DNA of 34,210 bases from an uncultured Brevundimonas sp. (GTDB taxonomy: Bacteria; Pseudomonadota; Alphaproteobacteria; Caulobacterales; Caulobacteraceae). The stretch spans positions 1 through 34,210 of the forward strand of contig NZ_CAMZFB010000032.1 in NCBI RefSeq assembly GCF_947305955.1, in the 5' to 3' direction. A program made the position numbers and the translations under genes. Positions 8,523-16,816 of this stretch are shown in pieces. The first letter of the stretch is position 1. Every line of letters begins with the position of its first letter. Under the pieces are notes generated by a model. That model worked only from the letters and a program-made list of their open reading frames with translations, ran no database searches and had not been told where the DNA came from.

Positions 8523-8994
8523 TCTCTTTTCTCCTGAAACAATTATTCACACATTCATGTCAGTATGCTTGGGCATATCGGCATGCGTCATCCTGCCGCA
8601 AAAAAGTCATATTCCGGCTAGGGTCAAATTTATCGACCTTTATGTGTGAAGGGCGTTAAATCATGCGCCCTAGACCTATTCTCCAAAATTAAGTTGCGTG
8701 GGCCCTGCGGCACTAGTCGCTACGGTGGCAAAAGCTGTTTTCCGGCCTTGACGCTCCTTAACCCGTTCGCCAAAGGGTCTGTAACCGCATTCCGTGCTTG
8801 CAGGGTTGGGGGGCTGAGCTATTGTTCTTCCCAACGACCCAGCGTCATCCTCCGCAAGGAAGATGGGCAAAGGGGCGGTGCCAACCGGCGGGGGAGAAAA
8901 CCGGCGGTGGTTAAGATTTCATTTGAGAGGCGTTCGACTGACGCGGGCGTCTCTTGGGTTCCACGAGTCAGACCAAAGCAGGAACTGGCGAAAC
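8523..8994 (+). other. 472-base non-coding stretch upstream of exbB
   Basis: I see no convincing gene here; the frame open from 8863 is only a 5' extension of exbB. It must hold the exbB-exbD-tonB promoter. TTGACG at 8748 is a possible -35 but has no good -10 partner. AACCGGCGG occurs twice, at 8883-8891 and 8899-8907, 16 bases apart, about 90 bases before exbB. No obvious Fur box was found by eye. Confidence 0.6.
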
Positions 8995-9912
8995 ATGCTC
9001 GATAGCAAGAAGACGAATATCCTCCTGGCCATGGCCGGCGCTGCCGTCCTTATGGCAGGTTCGCCGGCTCTGGCGCAGGACGCCGCTCCGGCAGCTCCGG
9101 CCGCCGAAGCCGCACCGGCCGCTGATGCCGCCGCAACCCCGGCTTCGACCGAAGCCCCGGCAGCTGATGCTGCCGCAACTGAAGAAGATCCGGCTTCCGT
9201 TAAGGAAGCTACCGGCGGCGGCCACGGCAAGCTGACCCCGATCGGCATGTTCATGATCGCCCACCCGGTCGTTAAGATCGTGATGGCTGGTCTGCTGCTG
9301 GCCTCGATCTTCTCCTGGACCCTGCTGCTGATCAAACTGGTCGAGTTCGGTTCGCTGAAGAAGGCTACCGCCAACTTCCTGGAAGCCTTCCGCGGTGCAC
9401 GCACCCTGGCCGACATCCGTCGCATTTCGACCTCGGAAGAGTTCGAAGGTAACCCGCTGGCCGACATGGCTGCTGCAGCTACCTCGGAAATCGAAACCTC
9501 GCGTCAAGCTGGCCTTGACGTTGCTGGTGCTCACCGCGGTTCGACCGTTCACCGTGCAGAAACCGCCGTCGCTGCTGTGCAGTCGACCATCGGCGGCCGT
9601 CTGTCGGGTGGCCAACAGTTCCTGGCTTCGGTCGGTTCGTCGGGTCCGTTCATCGGTCTGTTCGGTACCGTTTACGGCATCATGAACTCGTTCATCGGTA
9701 TCGCCGAATCGAACACCACCAACCTGGCCGTCGTTGCTCCGGGTATCGCTGAAGCTCTGCTGGCTACCGGTATCGGCCTCTTCGCCGCTATCCCGGCCGT
9801 TATCTTCTACAACTTCTTCTCGACGAAGATTGCTGCTTACGGCACCCAGGCTGACGGCTTCCAAGCTGAGCTGCTGAACACCATCTCGCGTCAGCTCGAC
9901 AAGGGAGCATAA
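8995..9912 (+). CDS. exbB: TonB-system energiser ExbB (MotA/TolQ/ExbB proton channel)
   Basis: ExbB forms the inner-membrane proton channel that powers TonB-dependent outer-membrane uptake. The 305-residue product starts at the ATG at 8995 (AGGA upstream), with a cleavable-looking N-terminal segment (LLAMAGAAVLMAGSPALAQ) and then an Ala/Pro/Glu-rich periplasmic stretch to about residue 75, a form common in alphaproteobacteria. TM segments follow near 88-112 (HPVVKIVMAGLLLASIFSW), 218-240 (GPFIGLFGTVYGIMNSF, the family signature) and 255-280 (APGIAEALLATGIGLFAAIP). exbD begins 5 bases after the stop codon. Confidence 0.95.
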   Translation: MLDSKKTNILLAMAGAAVLMAGSPALAQDAAPAAPAAEAAPAADAAATPASTEAPAADAAATEEDPASVKEATGGGHGKLTPIGMFMIAHPVVKIVMAGLLLASIFSWTLLLIKLVEFGSLKKATANFLEAFRGARTLADIRRISTSEEFEGNPLADMAAAATSEIETSRQAGLDVAGAHRGSTVHRAETAVAAVQSTIGGRLSGGQQFLASVGSSGPFIGLFGTVYGIMNSFIGIAESNTTNLAVVAPGIAEALLATGIGLFAAIPAVIFYNFFSTKIAAYGTQADGFQAELLNTISRQLDKGA

Positions 9913-9917
9913 GACGG

Positions 9918-10346
9918 ATGGCCGCCAAACTCTCCGGTTCCGGCGGCGGCAAGTATACCGTCGAGGCGAACAGCGAAATTAATATCACGCCTTTCGTTGA
10001 TATTATGCTGGTTCTACTCATCATCTTCATGGTGGCGGCACCGCTCGCCACCGTGTCGGTGCCGGTAGAACTCCCTCGTGCCGTCGCTCCGCCGGCCCCG
10101 AATCCGCCCAAGCCGATCTTCATTTCCATCCAAGACGATGGCGATGTCTTCGTTGGCGATTTCAGAACGTCGGTTGCGACTCTGGGTGAAGACCTGAAGG
10201 CGCAGATCGGTACGCGTTCGCCTGACGAAGAGCGGATCTTCATCCGTGGTGACCAGAAAACCCGCTATGGCAACTTCATGCAGGTCATGAACGCCTTGCA
10301 GGACAACGGTTTCTACAGTGTCGCGCTCGTCGGCAACGAACAGTAA
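9918..10346 (+). CDS. exbD: Biopolymer transport protein ExbD
   Basis: ExbD pairs with ExbB and carries the proton-relay aspartate. The 142-residue protein has a cytoplasmic N-terminus, one TM helix (FVDIMLVLLIIFMVAAPLA, residues 26-44) with the essential Asp at position 28, and a periplasmic TolR-like domain ending in FMQVMNALQDNGFYSVALVG. It lies between exbB and tonB with short gaps; only one exbD is present in this operon. Confidence 0.95.
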   Translation: MAAKLSGSGGGKYTVEANSEINITPFVDIMLVLLIIFMVAAPLATVSVPVELPRAVAPPAPNPPKPIFISIQDDGDVFVGDFRTSVATLGEDLKAQIGTRSPDEERIFIRGDQKTRYGNFMQVMNALQDNGFYSVALVGNEQ

Positions 10347-10363
10347 GGGGGCTAGGCAAAAGC

Positions 10364-11092
10364 ATGTCAGCTGAACCTAATCAGCCAAGAAACCCCCTTA
10401 TCGATGCGCCCCGGAAGAAGAAAAAGCTTTCGGCCGGTGCCATCGTCGGTATCAGTGCGTCTGTGATCGTTCACGCCTTGGCAGGTCTGTACCTGTACAA
10501 GACGAAGTTCGAAGTTCAGCCGTTCGACTATGTCGATGAAGCTGTGGATGTGGAGCTGATGGATGCTCCGCCGCCGCCGCCTCCGCCGCCTCCGCCGCCT
10601 CCGCCTCCGCCGACGGATACTCCTCCGCCGCCGAAGCTTCAGGTGCGTGAAGCGGTAGTTACCGACCAGGCTCCGCCTGTGACGGTCGACATCGAGCCGA
10701 CCAAGAAGGACGAACGCCGCGAGTACGAAGGTCCTCCGGTAGTGGTCCAAGGTCCGCCGCCGCCGCCGGCCCCGCCGGCTCCGCCGCCTCCGCCGCGTCC
10801 GTCGGTGATCACGAACCCGCAATGGGCTCGTCCGCCGCGTCCGACCGAGCGTGACTTCCCGCAACGGGCTCTTGACCGTGGTGTGGGTGGTTCGGCAACC
10901 GTCGAGTGTACCGTTACCCCGTCTGGCCGTCCTGAGGGCTGCCGCGTGGTATCGGAAGAACCGTCGGGCATGGGCTTCGGCCAAGCCGCAGTCCGCATCG
11001 TGCAACGTGGCCAGCTTTCGCCGCGTACTGTCGACGGTGCTGCCGTGAACGCCAAGTTCACCGTGCGTGTGCCGTTCAACCTGGGCGACTAA
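10364..11092 (+). CDS. tonB: Energy transducer TonB
   Basis: TonB spans the periplasm and passes the ExbBD-derived force to outer-membrane receptors. The 242-residue protein has one N-terminal TM helix (about residues 23-45), a long proline-rich spacer with two nearly pure Pro runs (about 69-83 and 131-148) separated by a Lys/Glu segment, and a C-terminal TonB domain from about 160 (FPQRALDRGVGGSATVEC, then VRVPFNLGD). The Pro runs are encoded by CCG/CCT repeats, which are prone to slippage. A strong terminator follows 28 bases after the stop codon, closing the operon. Confidence 0.95.
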   Translation: MSAEPNQPRNPLIDAPRKKKKLSAGAIVGISASVIVHALAGLYLYKTKFEVQPFDYVDEAVDVELMDAPPPPPPPPPPPPPPPTDTPPPPKLQVREAVVTDQAPPVTVDIEPTKKDERREYEGPPVVVQGPPPPPAPPAPPPPPRPSVITNPQWARPPRPTERDFPQRALDRGVGGSATVECTVTPSGRPEGCRVVSEEPSGMGFGQAAVRIVQRGQLSPRTVDGAAVNAKFTVRVPFNLGD

Positions 11093-11120
11093 GTCCAGCG
11101 TCGAACGACTGCAAAGTTAG

Positions 11121-11150
11121 AGCGCTCCGGCTTCGGCCGGGGCGCTTTTT
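11121..11150 (+). terminator. Intrinsic terminator of exbB-exbD-tonB
   Basis: An 11-bp stem AGCGCTCCGGC / GCCGGGGCGCT (one T-G pair) with a TTCG tetraloop is followed by TTTTT. It lies 28 bases after the tonB stop codon. Confidence 0.9.
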
Positions 11151-11247
11151 CTTTGTGCGCTATCAGGCTGTCGGGAGCCGGTTGGAGAGTGGTACGTTGT
11201 CACCTCAAACATCGCCATTCAGGCGCGACTCGATGACAGGCTTACCG

Positions 11248-12003
11248 ATGAACATCCGCAAATCTGCCCTAACCCTTGGTGCTCTTGGCCTTTCGGCGGC
11301 GCTGCTGGCGAGCTGTGCCTATAACGAAAGCCTGGGCCGTAACCAGTTGGTGCTGATGGACGACAGCGCGCTGGTTCAGGCATCGCAGGCCGCGTGGCAG
11401 GAGACACTACGCACCCAGAAAGTCTCGAACGATCGCGCAATGAATGAGCGCGTGGCCCGCGTCGGCAATCGCGTCGTTCAGGCCGCGCAGCTCCAGAATC
11501 GTAGCTGGACCTATGCGGTATTTGACGATTCGACGCCGAACGCCTTCGTTCTGCCGTCGGGCCACATGGGCGTAACGACGGGTCTGCTGCGTATCGCCCA
11601 GAACGACGACCAATTGGCCGCTGTCATCGGCCATGAGGTTGCGCACGTTGTGGCGCGCCACGCCGCCGAGCGTACCAGCACCTCCAGCTTGGCCCAGTTG
11701 GCCCTTGGCGCGGCCCAGAGCGCGGCAGGTGACTATGGACAGGCTGTCGGGGCCTTTGGCGGGGTAGGGGCCCAGCTGGGCGTCCTTCTGCCGTTCTCGC
11801 GTCGTCACGAGTTGGAAGCCGACCGTCTTGGCCTCGACTACATGGTGGGTGCCGGATATCGCGCGAGCGAATCCCTAACGCTGTGGCGCAACATGGCGAG
11901 CGCGCAGAATCGCTCGACGGGTCCGGAATTCATCTCGACCCACCCCGCCGATGCTACCCGCATTGCAGCGCTGGAGGCCTATATCGCCCAGCGCGGCTAT
12001 TGA
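11248..12003 (+). CDS. M48 family metalloprotease lipoprotein
   Basis: The 251-residue protein has a lipoprotein signal peptide with lipobox LASC, so it is probably anchored to a membrane in the envelope. The zinc motif HEVAH spans residues 129-133 and the third ligand is Glu190 in HELEADRLGLDYM; STHPADATRIAAL near the end is also a family mark. Relatives include BepA/LoiP-type proteases involved in outer-membrane quality control. The start at 11248 places the signal peptide correctly; an in-frame ATG at 11233 would add five residues. The gene stands alone after the tonB terminator. Confidence 0.92.
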   Translation: MNIRKSALTLGALGLSAALLASCAYNESLGRNQLVLMDDSALVQASQAAWQETLRTQKVSNDRAMNERVARVGNRVVQAAQLQNRSWTYAVFDDSTPNAFVLPSGHMGVTTGLLRIAQNDDQLAAVIGHEVAHVVARHAAERTSTSSLAQLALGAAQSAAGDYGQAVGAFGGVGAQLGVLLPFSRRHELEADRLGLDYMVGAGYRASESLTLWRNMASAQNRSTGPEFISTHPADATRIAALEAYIAQRGY

Positions 12004-12050
12004 TTGGGCCAAAGAACAGCGAAATAGATCGTGTTTCGTGAAAAGTGCTC

Positions 12051-12079
12051 TTGAATCAAACGCTGAGGCTAGGTAGAGA
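12051..12079 (+). promoter_or_regulatory. Candidate promoter of tRNA-His
   Basis: TTGAAT (12051-12056) and TAGAGA (12074-12079) are 17 bases apart and about 20 bases upstream of the tRNA. The -10 is poor, so this is tentative. Confidence 0.3.
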
Positions 12080-12098
12080 GAGCGCCTCGCAGCGATGT

Positions 12099-12175
12099 GC
12101 AGCCTTAGCTCAGCTGGTTAGAGCGCCGGTTTGTGGAGCCGGAGGTCCTCAGTTCGATCCTGAGAGGCTGTACCA
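12099..12175 (+). tRNA. tRNA-His (anticodon GTG), alphaproteobacterial type without G-1
   Basis: The 77-base cloverleaf includes an encoded CCA; the anticodon loop TTGTGGA between CCGG stems gives GTG. The acceptor stem is GCAGCCT/AGGCTGT, so the first pair is G1-U72, the discriminator is A73, and there is no G-1:C73 pair. In most bacteria G-1 is the main identity element; Caulobacter crescentus and related alphaproteobacteria are known to lack it and to use A73 and U72 instead. Confidence 0.95.
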
Positions 12176-12209
12176 TTCCACCGCTTTCGGGCGGTGACGC
12201 GAATAAAGG

Positions 12210-12243
12210 GGCCGGACGGGCGAAAGCCATGTCCGGCCTTTTT
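12210..12243 (+). terminator. Terminator downstream of tRNA-His
   Basis: The stem GGCCGGAC / GTCCGGCC with a 13-base loop is followed by TTTTT. A shorter stem CACCGC/GCGGTG lies between it and the tRNA at 12179-12196. It also faces the end of the minus-strand patatin gene. Confidence 0.8.
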
Positions 12244-12261
12244 GCGTTCTGGTCCTTGGTT

Positions 12262-14106
12262 TTAGCTGGTGGCCTTATCGGCACGCTGTGGTTTGCGCTG
12301 GGGCAAGAGGCGCGCCAGCACCGAGCGGACGGGCGAGGGAGCAACAGGCCCCTCGTTTTCCGCAGGCGCAGGCACAAACGGCTTGGGCGCGGGGCGGCGC
12401 AGATCAACGACCGGCCTGTCCAGTGCGGCCAGCGCAGCCTTGGCGGCATCCTCACCCGCGGCGATTCCCGGATGGAAGGCTTTCCACTCGCGGATGTCGA
12501 TTCCCTCGGGCTTTGGCAGAATCAGAACATCTGTCTGGGCGCGGGCTTCGGCCAGTTCGGCGCTGGTGCTCAGGGTCGCGGCGCGCATCAGCACAGAGAC
12601 AATGGGCGGCCCCTGTTTCCACGCGCCCGACATGATCCAGCGCCACCATGACGGCGGGTTCTCCAGCTGTTCGGCATTGACGCCGCGCGTCTGGGAAACA
12701 TCGCTGCCGATCAGCGGCCCGCGATTGAACCGGCGCATGACGTCGCTAGGGAAGTTCCGCAGCACCGCGCCGTCCACCAGAACCTGCCCGTTATGGACAT
12801 AGGGCGGGATCACTCCCGGAATGGCAACCGAAGCCCGCAGTGCCAGCCGCAGCTTGCCCTCGCGATGCACCTCGATCCTGCCAGACGTCAGATTGGCCGA
12901 CACCGCAAAAAAGGGCAGGGCCATGTCCTCGATCCGCAGGTTGCCATAGGCCTCCTTCAGCAGGGCATTGAGCTTGTTGGCGCGTGTCAGGGCGACCAGC
13001 GGCACGGCAATGTCCGACAGCGGGTCCTTGCGGACAAAGGCGTCCTGAATGCGGTGTTCCAGCTCGTCTTGGCTCCAGCCCAGCGCGGGGCCTGCGCCAA
13101 TGACCGCGCCCATGGACGAGCCGCCGATAAAATCGATGGGTACATGGGCGTTTCTGAGCGCGCGCAGGACGCCGATGTGGGCATAGGCCCGCGCTCCACC
13201 GCCGGACAGGACCAACCCCACCGACGCCCCCGTAATAATCCGCGCCATGCGCTGGACATCGTGGGCGGAGCCGTCCTGACAATGGAACCAGCGTCCGGGG
13301 CTCATGACCTCCAGCCAAGGCTGGCTCCTTGGCCGCTGGGACACCGGAGTGGGGGACAGCAGGATCAGGTCGGTCAACTGATGGACCAGTTCGGTGTCCC
13401 CGTTGCGCCGTCCGGATTGCGGCGGCGGCGCGACGGCTGGATCACCCACGATGAACAGCCGATCGACCTGACGCGCGCAGAGGTTGGCCCAGGCGGGATC
13501 GCTGCTTTCGGCGACATAGAGGACGAAATCGTGGGTGTCCTCGACGCGGGTGAACCAGTCCGAGGCCAGTGTCATGGCCTCGCGGTCGATGATCTTGGCG
13601 CGATAGCCCTCGGCCTCGATGGCTGCGAGGATGGAGTCCACAAAGGGCCGGATCGGGGCTTCGCGTGCCGAGATGAAGCCGTGGACAGAGGGGAAGTCGG
13701 TCGTGCCCTTCTGGCGGGTGCGGCGGATCATCACCCGTGCCACCTCGGCCATCAGGTCGGGGTGGGCGCGGCTGATTTCATAAAAGGCGTCGCGGGGAAG
13801 GGCGATGACCTCGCTGTCGCGCAGGGCAACGACATTGGCCGTGTGCGCCGTGTCGGCCAGCATGGACATCTCGCCGACGGGGGTGCCCGGCTGGACCACG
13901 CCGACGAATTCGGCCTGCTGTCCCTCACGCGGGGTGAATACGCCCAGACGACCGCTTTGCAGAATGTAGAAGGTATCGGCCGGATCACCCGCCGAGAACA
14001 GCCGCTCGCCTTCGGTCAGGGCGAACCAGCTGACGCGGCTGTCTGGCGTCTCGGTCAGGATACGGGCCAGCGCGGCGTCCAGATTGTCGCGGTGAGAGGC
14101 GTGCAT
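12262..14106 (-). CDS. Patatin-like phospholipase with N-terminal cyclic-nucleotide-binding domain
   Basis: The 614-residue protein resembles bacterial neuropathy-target-esterase-type lipases. Residues about 10-125 form a cNMP-binding/CRP-like fold (DTFYILQSGRLGVF, GTPVGEMSML). A middle region (about 145-265) has no clear family. The patatin domain starts at about 295 with the oxyanion loop SGGGARAYAHIG, the nucleophile Ser331 in GGSSMGA and the dyad Asp445 in VDGAVLRN; all catalytic elements are present. It probably hydrolyses membrane phospholipids or lysophospholipids, perhaps gated by a nucleotide ligand (inference). It is a single gene; the tail from about 570 is Pro/Arg-rich and low-complexity. 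Confidence 0.92.
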   Translation of the reverse strand: MHASHRDNLDAALARILTETPDSRVSWFALTEGERLFSAGDPADTFYILQSGRLGVFTPREGQQAEFVGVVQPGTPVGEMSMLADTAHTANVVALRDSEVIALPRDAFYEISRAHPDLMAEVARVMIRRTRQKGTTDFPSVHGFISAREAPIRPFVDSILAAIEAEGYRAKIIDREAMTLASDWFTRVEDTHDFVLYVAESSDPAWANLCARQVDRLFIVGDPAVAPPPQSGRRNGDTELVHQLTDLILLSPTPVSQRPRSQPWLEVMSPGRWFHCQDGSAHDVQRMARIITGASVGLVLSGGGARAYAHIGVLRALRNAHVPIDFIGGSSMGAVIGAGPALGWSQDELEHRIQDAFVRKDPLSDIAVPLVALTRANKLNALLKEAYGNLRIEDMALPFFAVSANLTSGRIEVHREGKLRLALRASVAIPGVIPPYVHNGQVLVDGAVLRNFPSDVMRRFNRGPLIGSDVSQTRGVNAEQLENPPSWWRWIMSGAWKQGPPIVSVLMRAATLSTSAELAEARAQTDVLILPKPEGIDIREWKAFHPGIAAGEDAAKAALAALDRPVVDLRRPAPKPFVPAPAENEGPVAPSPVRSVLARLLPQRKPQRADKATS

Positions 14107-14290
14107 CGCGTTGGCGTATCTATGATTCTTTGGCGGCGGGGTTCATATCTGGCGACACAATACCGCCGTTCACCGGAAACTTGATAGCGCGTTGATGGAT
14201 TAGCTTTGGTGGGCCATTTGGCACGAAGACTTGAGACGCCCGCCTGCCCGACGCGCTAGCATCGCCAAAAGCTTTTTACGGAACTGATTC

Positions 14291-15211
14291 ATGACCCAAC
14301 CCAACGAGCCGACCAAGGGGCAACCGTCCGAAGACGATCTGAACGCCCTTGATGTCACCGACTTCGAGGCCGCGCAGATCAACCGGATCGCCCAGCCGCT
14401 GGTGGCGGGGGCGGCACCGGATGCCAACAGCGATCTGGTGCAGATCGACAGCCTGCCGTCGGGCGTGGTGTTCGTGACGATCAACCGTCCGCAAAAGAAG
14501 AACGCCTTCAATGCCGAGGTGATTGCCGCACTGACCGAGGCGTTCGAGACGCTGCACGGTGCCGACAGCGTGCGTGCGGTGATCGTGCGCGGGGCAGGGG
14601 GCACCTTCTGTGCGGGTGCAGATCTGGCGTGGATGCGTGATGCGGCTGATTGGTCGGAATCGGAAAACCGCGAAGACGCCATGGGTCTGGCCCGTATGCT
14701 CAAGGCGCTGCATGACGTACCGGCCCTGACGGTGGCGCTGGTGGAAGGTGCGGCCATGGGCGGCGGTGCGGGCATTGTCGCGGCCTGCGACATGGCCATT
14801 GCGGTCGATGGGGCGCGCTTTGCCTTTTCCGAGGTCAAACTGGGTCTGATCCCTGCGACTATCGCCCCCTATGTGGTCGAGGCCATCGGTGCGCGCCGTG
14901 CCCGCCAGCTGTTCCTGACGGCCAATGTGTTTGATGCCGACTATGCCGCCCATGCGGGTCTGATCGACCTGATTATCGGTCAGGACCAGATCGACGAGTT
15001 CATTTCCATGCTGACCGATGGCCTGATCGCCAATGCGCCGGGGGCCATGGGCGATGCCAAGCGTCTGGTCCACGATGTGGCTGGCCGCGACATCGACAAC
15101 CGCCTGATGGAAGAAACCGCCAAGAGGATCGCCAGCGCCCGCATCTCGCGCCAGGGGCAGGAGGGCGTGCGCGCCTTCCTAGACAAACGCACGCCTTACT
15201 GGGCGGAATAG
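14291..15211 (+). CDS. Enoyl-CoA hydratase/isomerase family, probably methylglutaconyl-CoA hydratase-like
   Basis: The 306-residue crotonase-fold enzyme has an unusual acidic extension of about 50 residues before the core begins at VVFVTINRPQKKNAFN. The acyl-CoA oxyanion segments are GGTFCAGADLAWMRD and VEGAAMGGGAGIVAACD; the catalytic Glu of the FSEVKLGLIPATI motif is present, while the other hydratase Glu position reads Gly. GADLxWMR and the ending SRQGQEGVRAFLDKRTPYW are typical of methylglutaconyl-CoA hydratases of leucine breakdown, so that is the best guess. No other leucine-degradation gene is nearby. A bidirectional terminator follows. Confidence 0.85.
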   Translation: MTQPNEPTKGQPSEDDLNALDVTDFEAAQINRIAQPLVAGAAPDANSDLVQIDSLPSGVVFVTINRPQKKNAFNAEVIAALTEAFETLHGADSVRAVIVRGAGGTFCAGADLAWMRDAADWSESENREDAMGLARMLKALHDVPALTVALVEGAAMGGGAGIVAACDMAIAVDGARFAFSEVKLGLIPATIAPYVVEAIGARRARQLFLTANVFDADYAAHAGLIDLIIGQDQIDEFISMLTDGLIANAPGAMGDAKRLVHDVAGRDIDNRLMEETAKRIASARISRQGQEGVRAFLDKRTPYWAE

Positions 15212-15220
15212 TCCAAATGG

Positions 15221-15248
15221 AAAAGGGGGCCGGTTGGCCCCCTTTTTT
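15221..15248. terminator. Bidirectional terminator between convergent genes
   Basis: AAAA, then the perfect 7-bp stem GGGGGCC / GGCCCCC with loop GGTT, then TTTTTT gives a terminator that works on both strands. It serves the plus gene ending at 15211 and abuts the stop codon of the minus gene ending at 15247. Confidence 0.9.
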
Positions 15249-16173
15249 AGCTGTTGATACCGAGGATCCAGCCTTCCTCGTTCTCGACCTTGTCGATCAT
15301 CTCCGGCGTGGCGCTGGCGGGCGGGGCAAAGGATTTTTGCAGCTTGCCCTCGTCGTCCATGATGGCGATGGCCTCGGCAGCGGCGCGGACCTCGGCCTGG
15401 GTCTTGAACTCCTTGACGCCTTCGGCGCTGACCTGACGGGTCGCCTTGAACATGGCGGGCCAGACTTCGACGACCAGAGCCGAAAGGGGGGCAACATCGT
15501 CCTCGCCCAGTTCGCGCCAGCCCGTGCCGAACGGCCAGATGGCCGCCGAGGTGCCCAGCTTGTCCAGCAGGCGACGCAGCATCGGCACCCCCACTAGCGT
15601 CAGGCCGCCGATGGCACCGGCACCGTGCATCTGCCAGACGCTGTGCGCCGGCAGTTTCAGCTGGCGCGCTGCCTGTTCGGTCAGGCGGTACTCGGGGATG
15701 TCGCTGCCGCTGCCTTCGGGCGGCTTGGTCGAGGTCAGCCAGCGCTGGGCCTGACTGGCGGGCGCACCCAAGAACGGCCACGGCTGATCCGTCATCAGAC
15801 GGTTCATCTTGGCGGCCACCTGATAGCGGTTGTTGGTGTTGTCGGCCTTGTCCACGACGTTGGACGACAGGAATTTGCCCATGGCATCCCACGGACGGCC
15901 TTCGAGCTTCAGCAGGGCCGAGGTGCCGGCAGGGAAGCCGAAGTCGAAGTCAAAGCCCACCAGCACGCGGTCGCCGCGCTTGCGGTGCTCGGCCAGCAGG
16001 CTTTCGAGCAGGGCCTCGCCCTCGGCGCGGGTGCCGACGTTGTGGGTCTCGGTATAGAGGCGGAAACGCACGTCGCGCTTAGCCACACCGATCCAAAGGG
16101 TTTGCTCGCCGAACTTCTTGCCCTCGGCAGCAGTCCACTTGGCGATGATGTAGGCGTCAAACAATCGGGCCAC
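15247..16173 (-). CDS. Conserved hypothetical protein, possible RNase H-fold (DUF429-like)
   Basis: The 308-residue cytoplasmic protein starts at a GTG at 16173 with GGAG nine bases upstream on the minus strand. It begins LFDAYIIAKWTAAEGKK and has RVLVGFDFDFGFPAG near residue 70. A first strand with an early Asp followed by a later V-G-F-D-F motif resembles DUF429/RNase H-like putative nucleases, but I cannot confirm that relation. Other marks are WPFLGAP near 132, YRLTEQAARQLKLPAHSVWQMHGAGAIGG near 160-190 (given here only as a location mark) and a C-terminal alpha-helical region. No signal peptide or TM segment is seen. Confidence 0.75.
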   Translation of the reverse strand: MARLFDAYIIAKWTAAEGKKFGEQTLWIGVAKRDVRFRLYTETHNVGTRAEGEALLESLLAEHRKRGDRVLVGFDFDFGFPAGTSALLKLEGRPWDAMGKFLSSNVVDKADNTNNRYQVAAKMNRLMTDQPWPFLGAPASQAQRWLTSTKPPEGSGSDIPEYRLTEQAARQLKLPAHSVWQMHGAGAIGGLTLVGVPMLRRLLDKLGTSAAIWPFGTGWRELGEDDVAPLSALVVEVWPAMFKATRQVSAEGVKEFKTQAEVRAAAEAIAIMDDEGKLQKSFAPPASATPEMIDKVENEEGWILGINS

Positions 16174-16249
16174 TTTGGGCTCCAGTAGAAATAGGAGTTG
16201 AGGAATTGGGTTTGATTCTAGCGGGCCGTGCGGTCCGCGGGAAGGGTGA

Positions 16250-16813
16250 TCAGGCCTTGAGCACTGCGTCGATGTGCGCCAGCCAGCGTCGGGCCAGTCG
16301 CAGACCTTCGCCCGCAGAGCCTGTCAGGCGCGGACCGGACACCGTTTGCACGGAATGACCCGATGCGCCCTGATCGCCGGACCATGTGGCCCGCCACAGG
16401 CTGATCTCGAACTCGGGGCACTGGTTATCGAGGAACATCAGGCGAAGCACGACGCTTTCGGCATCTTCGACCAGAACATCCAGATCCTGACGGCCGAGCT
16501 GGCGGCGGACACGGCCAACGACATGGCGGTCCACGATGACCTCGGCCCCTTCGATCTCGGCGAAATCGAAGACCAGACCGATGGAGCCACGGTTCCACAG
16601 AACCGCTAGCTGTTCATTGGTCAGGTCCAGTGCTGCGGCCTTGCCCTCTGCGGGGGCAATGGCGTGCATGTCCGGGACGCCGGTCAGGGCGTTTTTCATC
16701 GCCCTTCGCAAGCGCCGCTCGGGCTCCATCCACCAGGACAGGAACAGGAAGGCCGTCGTGGCAAAGGCGGCGATCAGGGCGACCAGCAAAATGGCCCTGA
16801 GCGTCTCCCCCAT
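16250..16813 (-). CDS. Hypothetical single-pass membrane protein
   Basis: The 187-residue protein has one N-terminal TM helix (about residues 5-27, LRAILLVALIAAFATTAFLF), a basic stop-transfer segment (EPERRLRRAMKN), and a soluble beta-rich domain with DLTNEQLAVLWNRGSIGLVF and ESVVLRLMFLD. I do not recognise the family. Its ribosome binding site GGAGGGG lies in the last codons of xth and the gap is only 3 bases, so it is translated from the xth mRNA. The role is unknown. Confidence 0.75.
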   Translation of the reverse strand: MGETLRAILLVALIAAFATTAFLFLSWWMEPERRLRRAMKNALTGVPDMHAIAPAEGKAAALDLTNEQLAVLWNRGSIGLVFDFAEIEGAEVIVDRHVVGRVRRQLGRQDLDVLVEDAESVVLRLMFLDNQCPEFEISLWRATWSGDQGASGHSVQTVSGPRLTGSAGEGLRLARRWLAHIDAVLKA

Positions 16814-16816
16814 AAC

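Noticed and set aside
8863..8994. Upstream extension of exbB by 44 residues
   Set aside because: The extension is basic and would bury the signal-like segment; the ATG at 8995 has an AGGA site and directly precedes the hydrophobic N-terminus.
12793..14184. Plus-strand open frame of 463 residues opposite the patatin gene
   Set aside because: Shadow frame; the minus strand carries all catalytic motifs of the cNMP-patatin protein.
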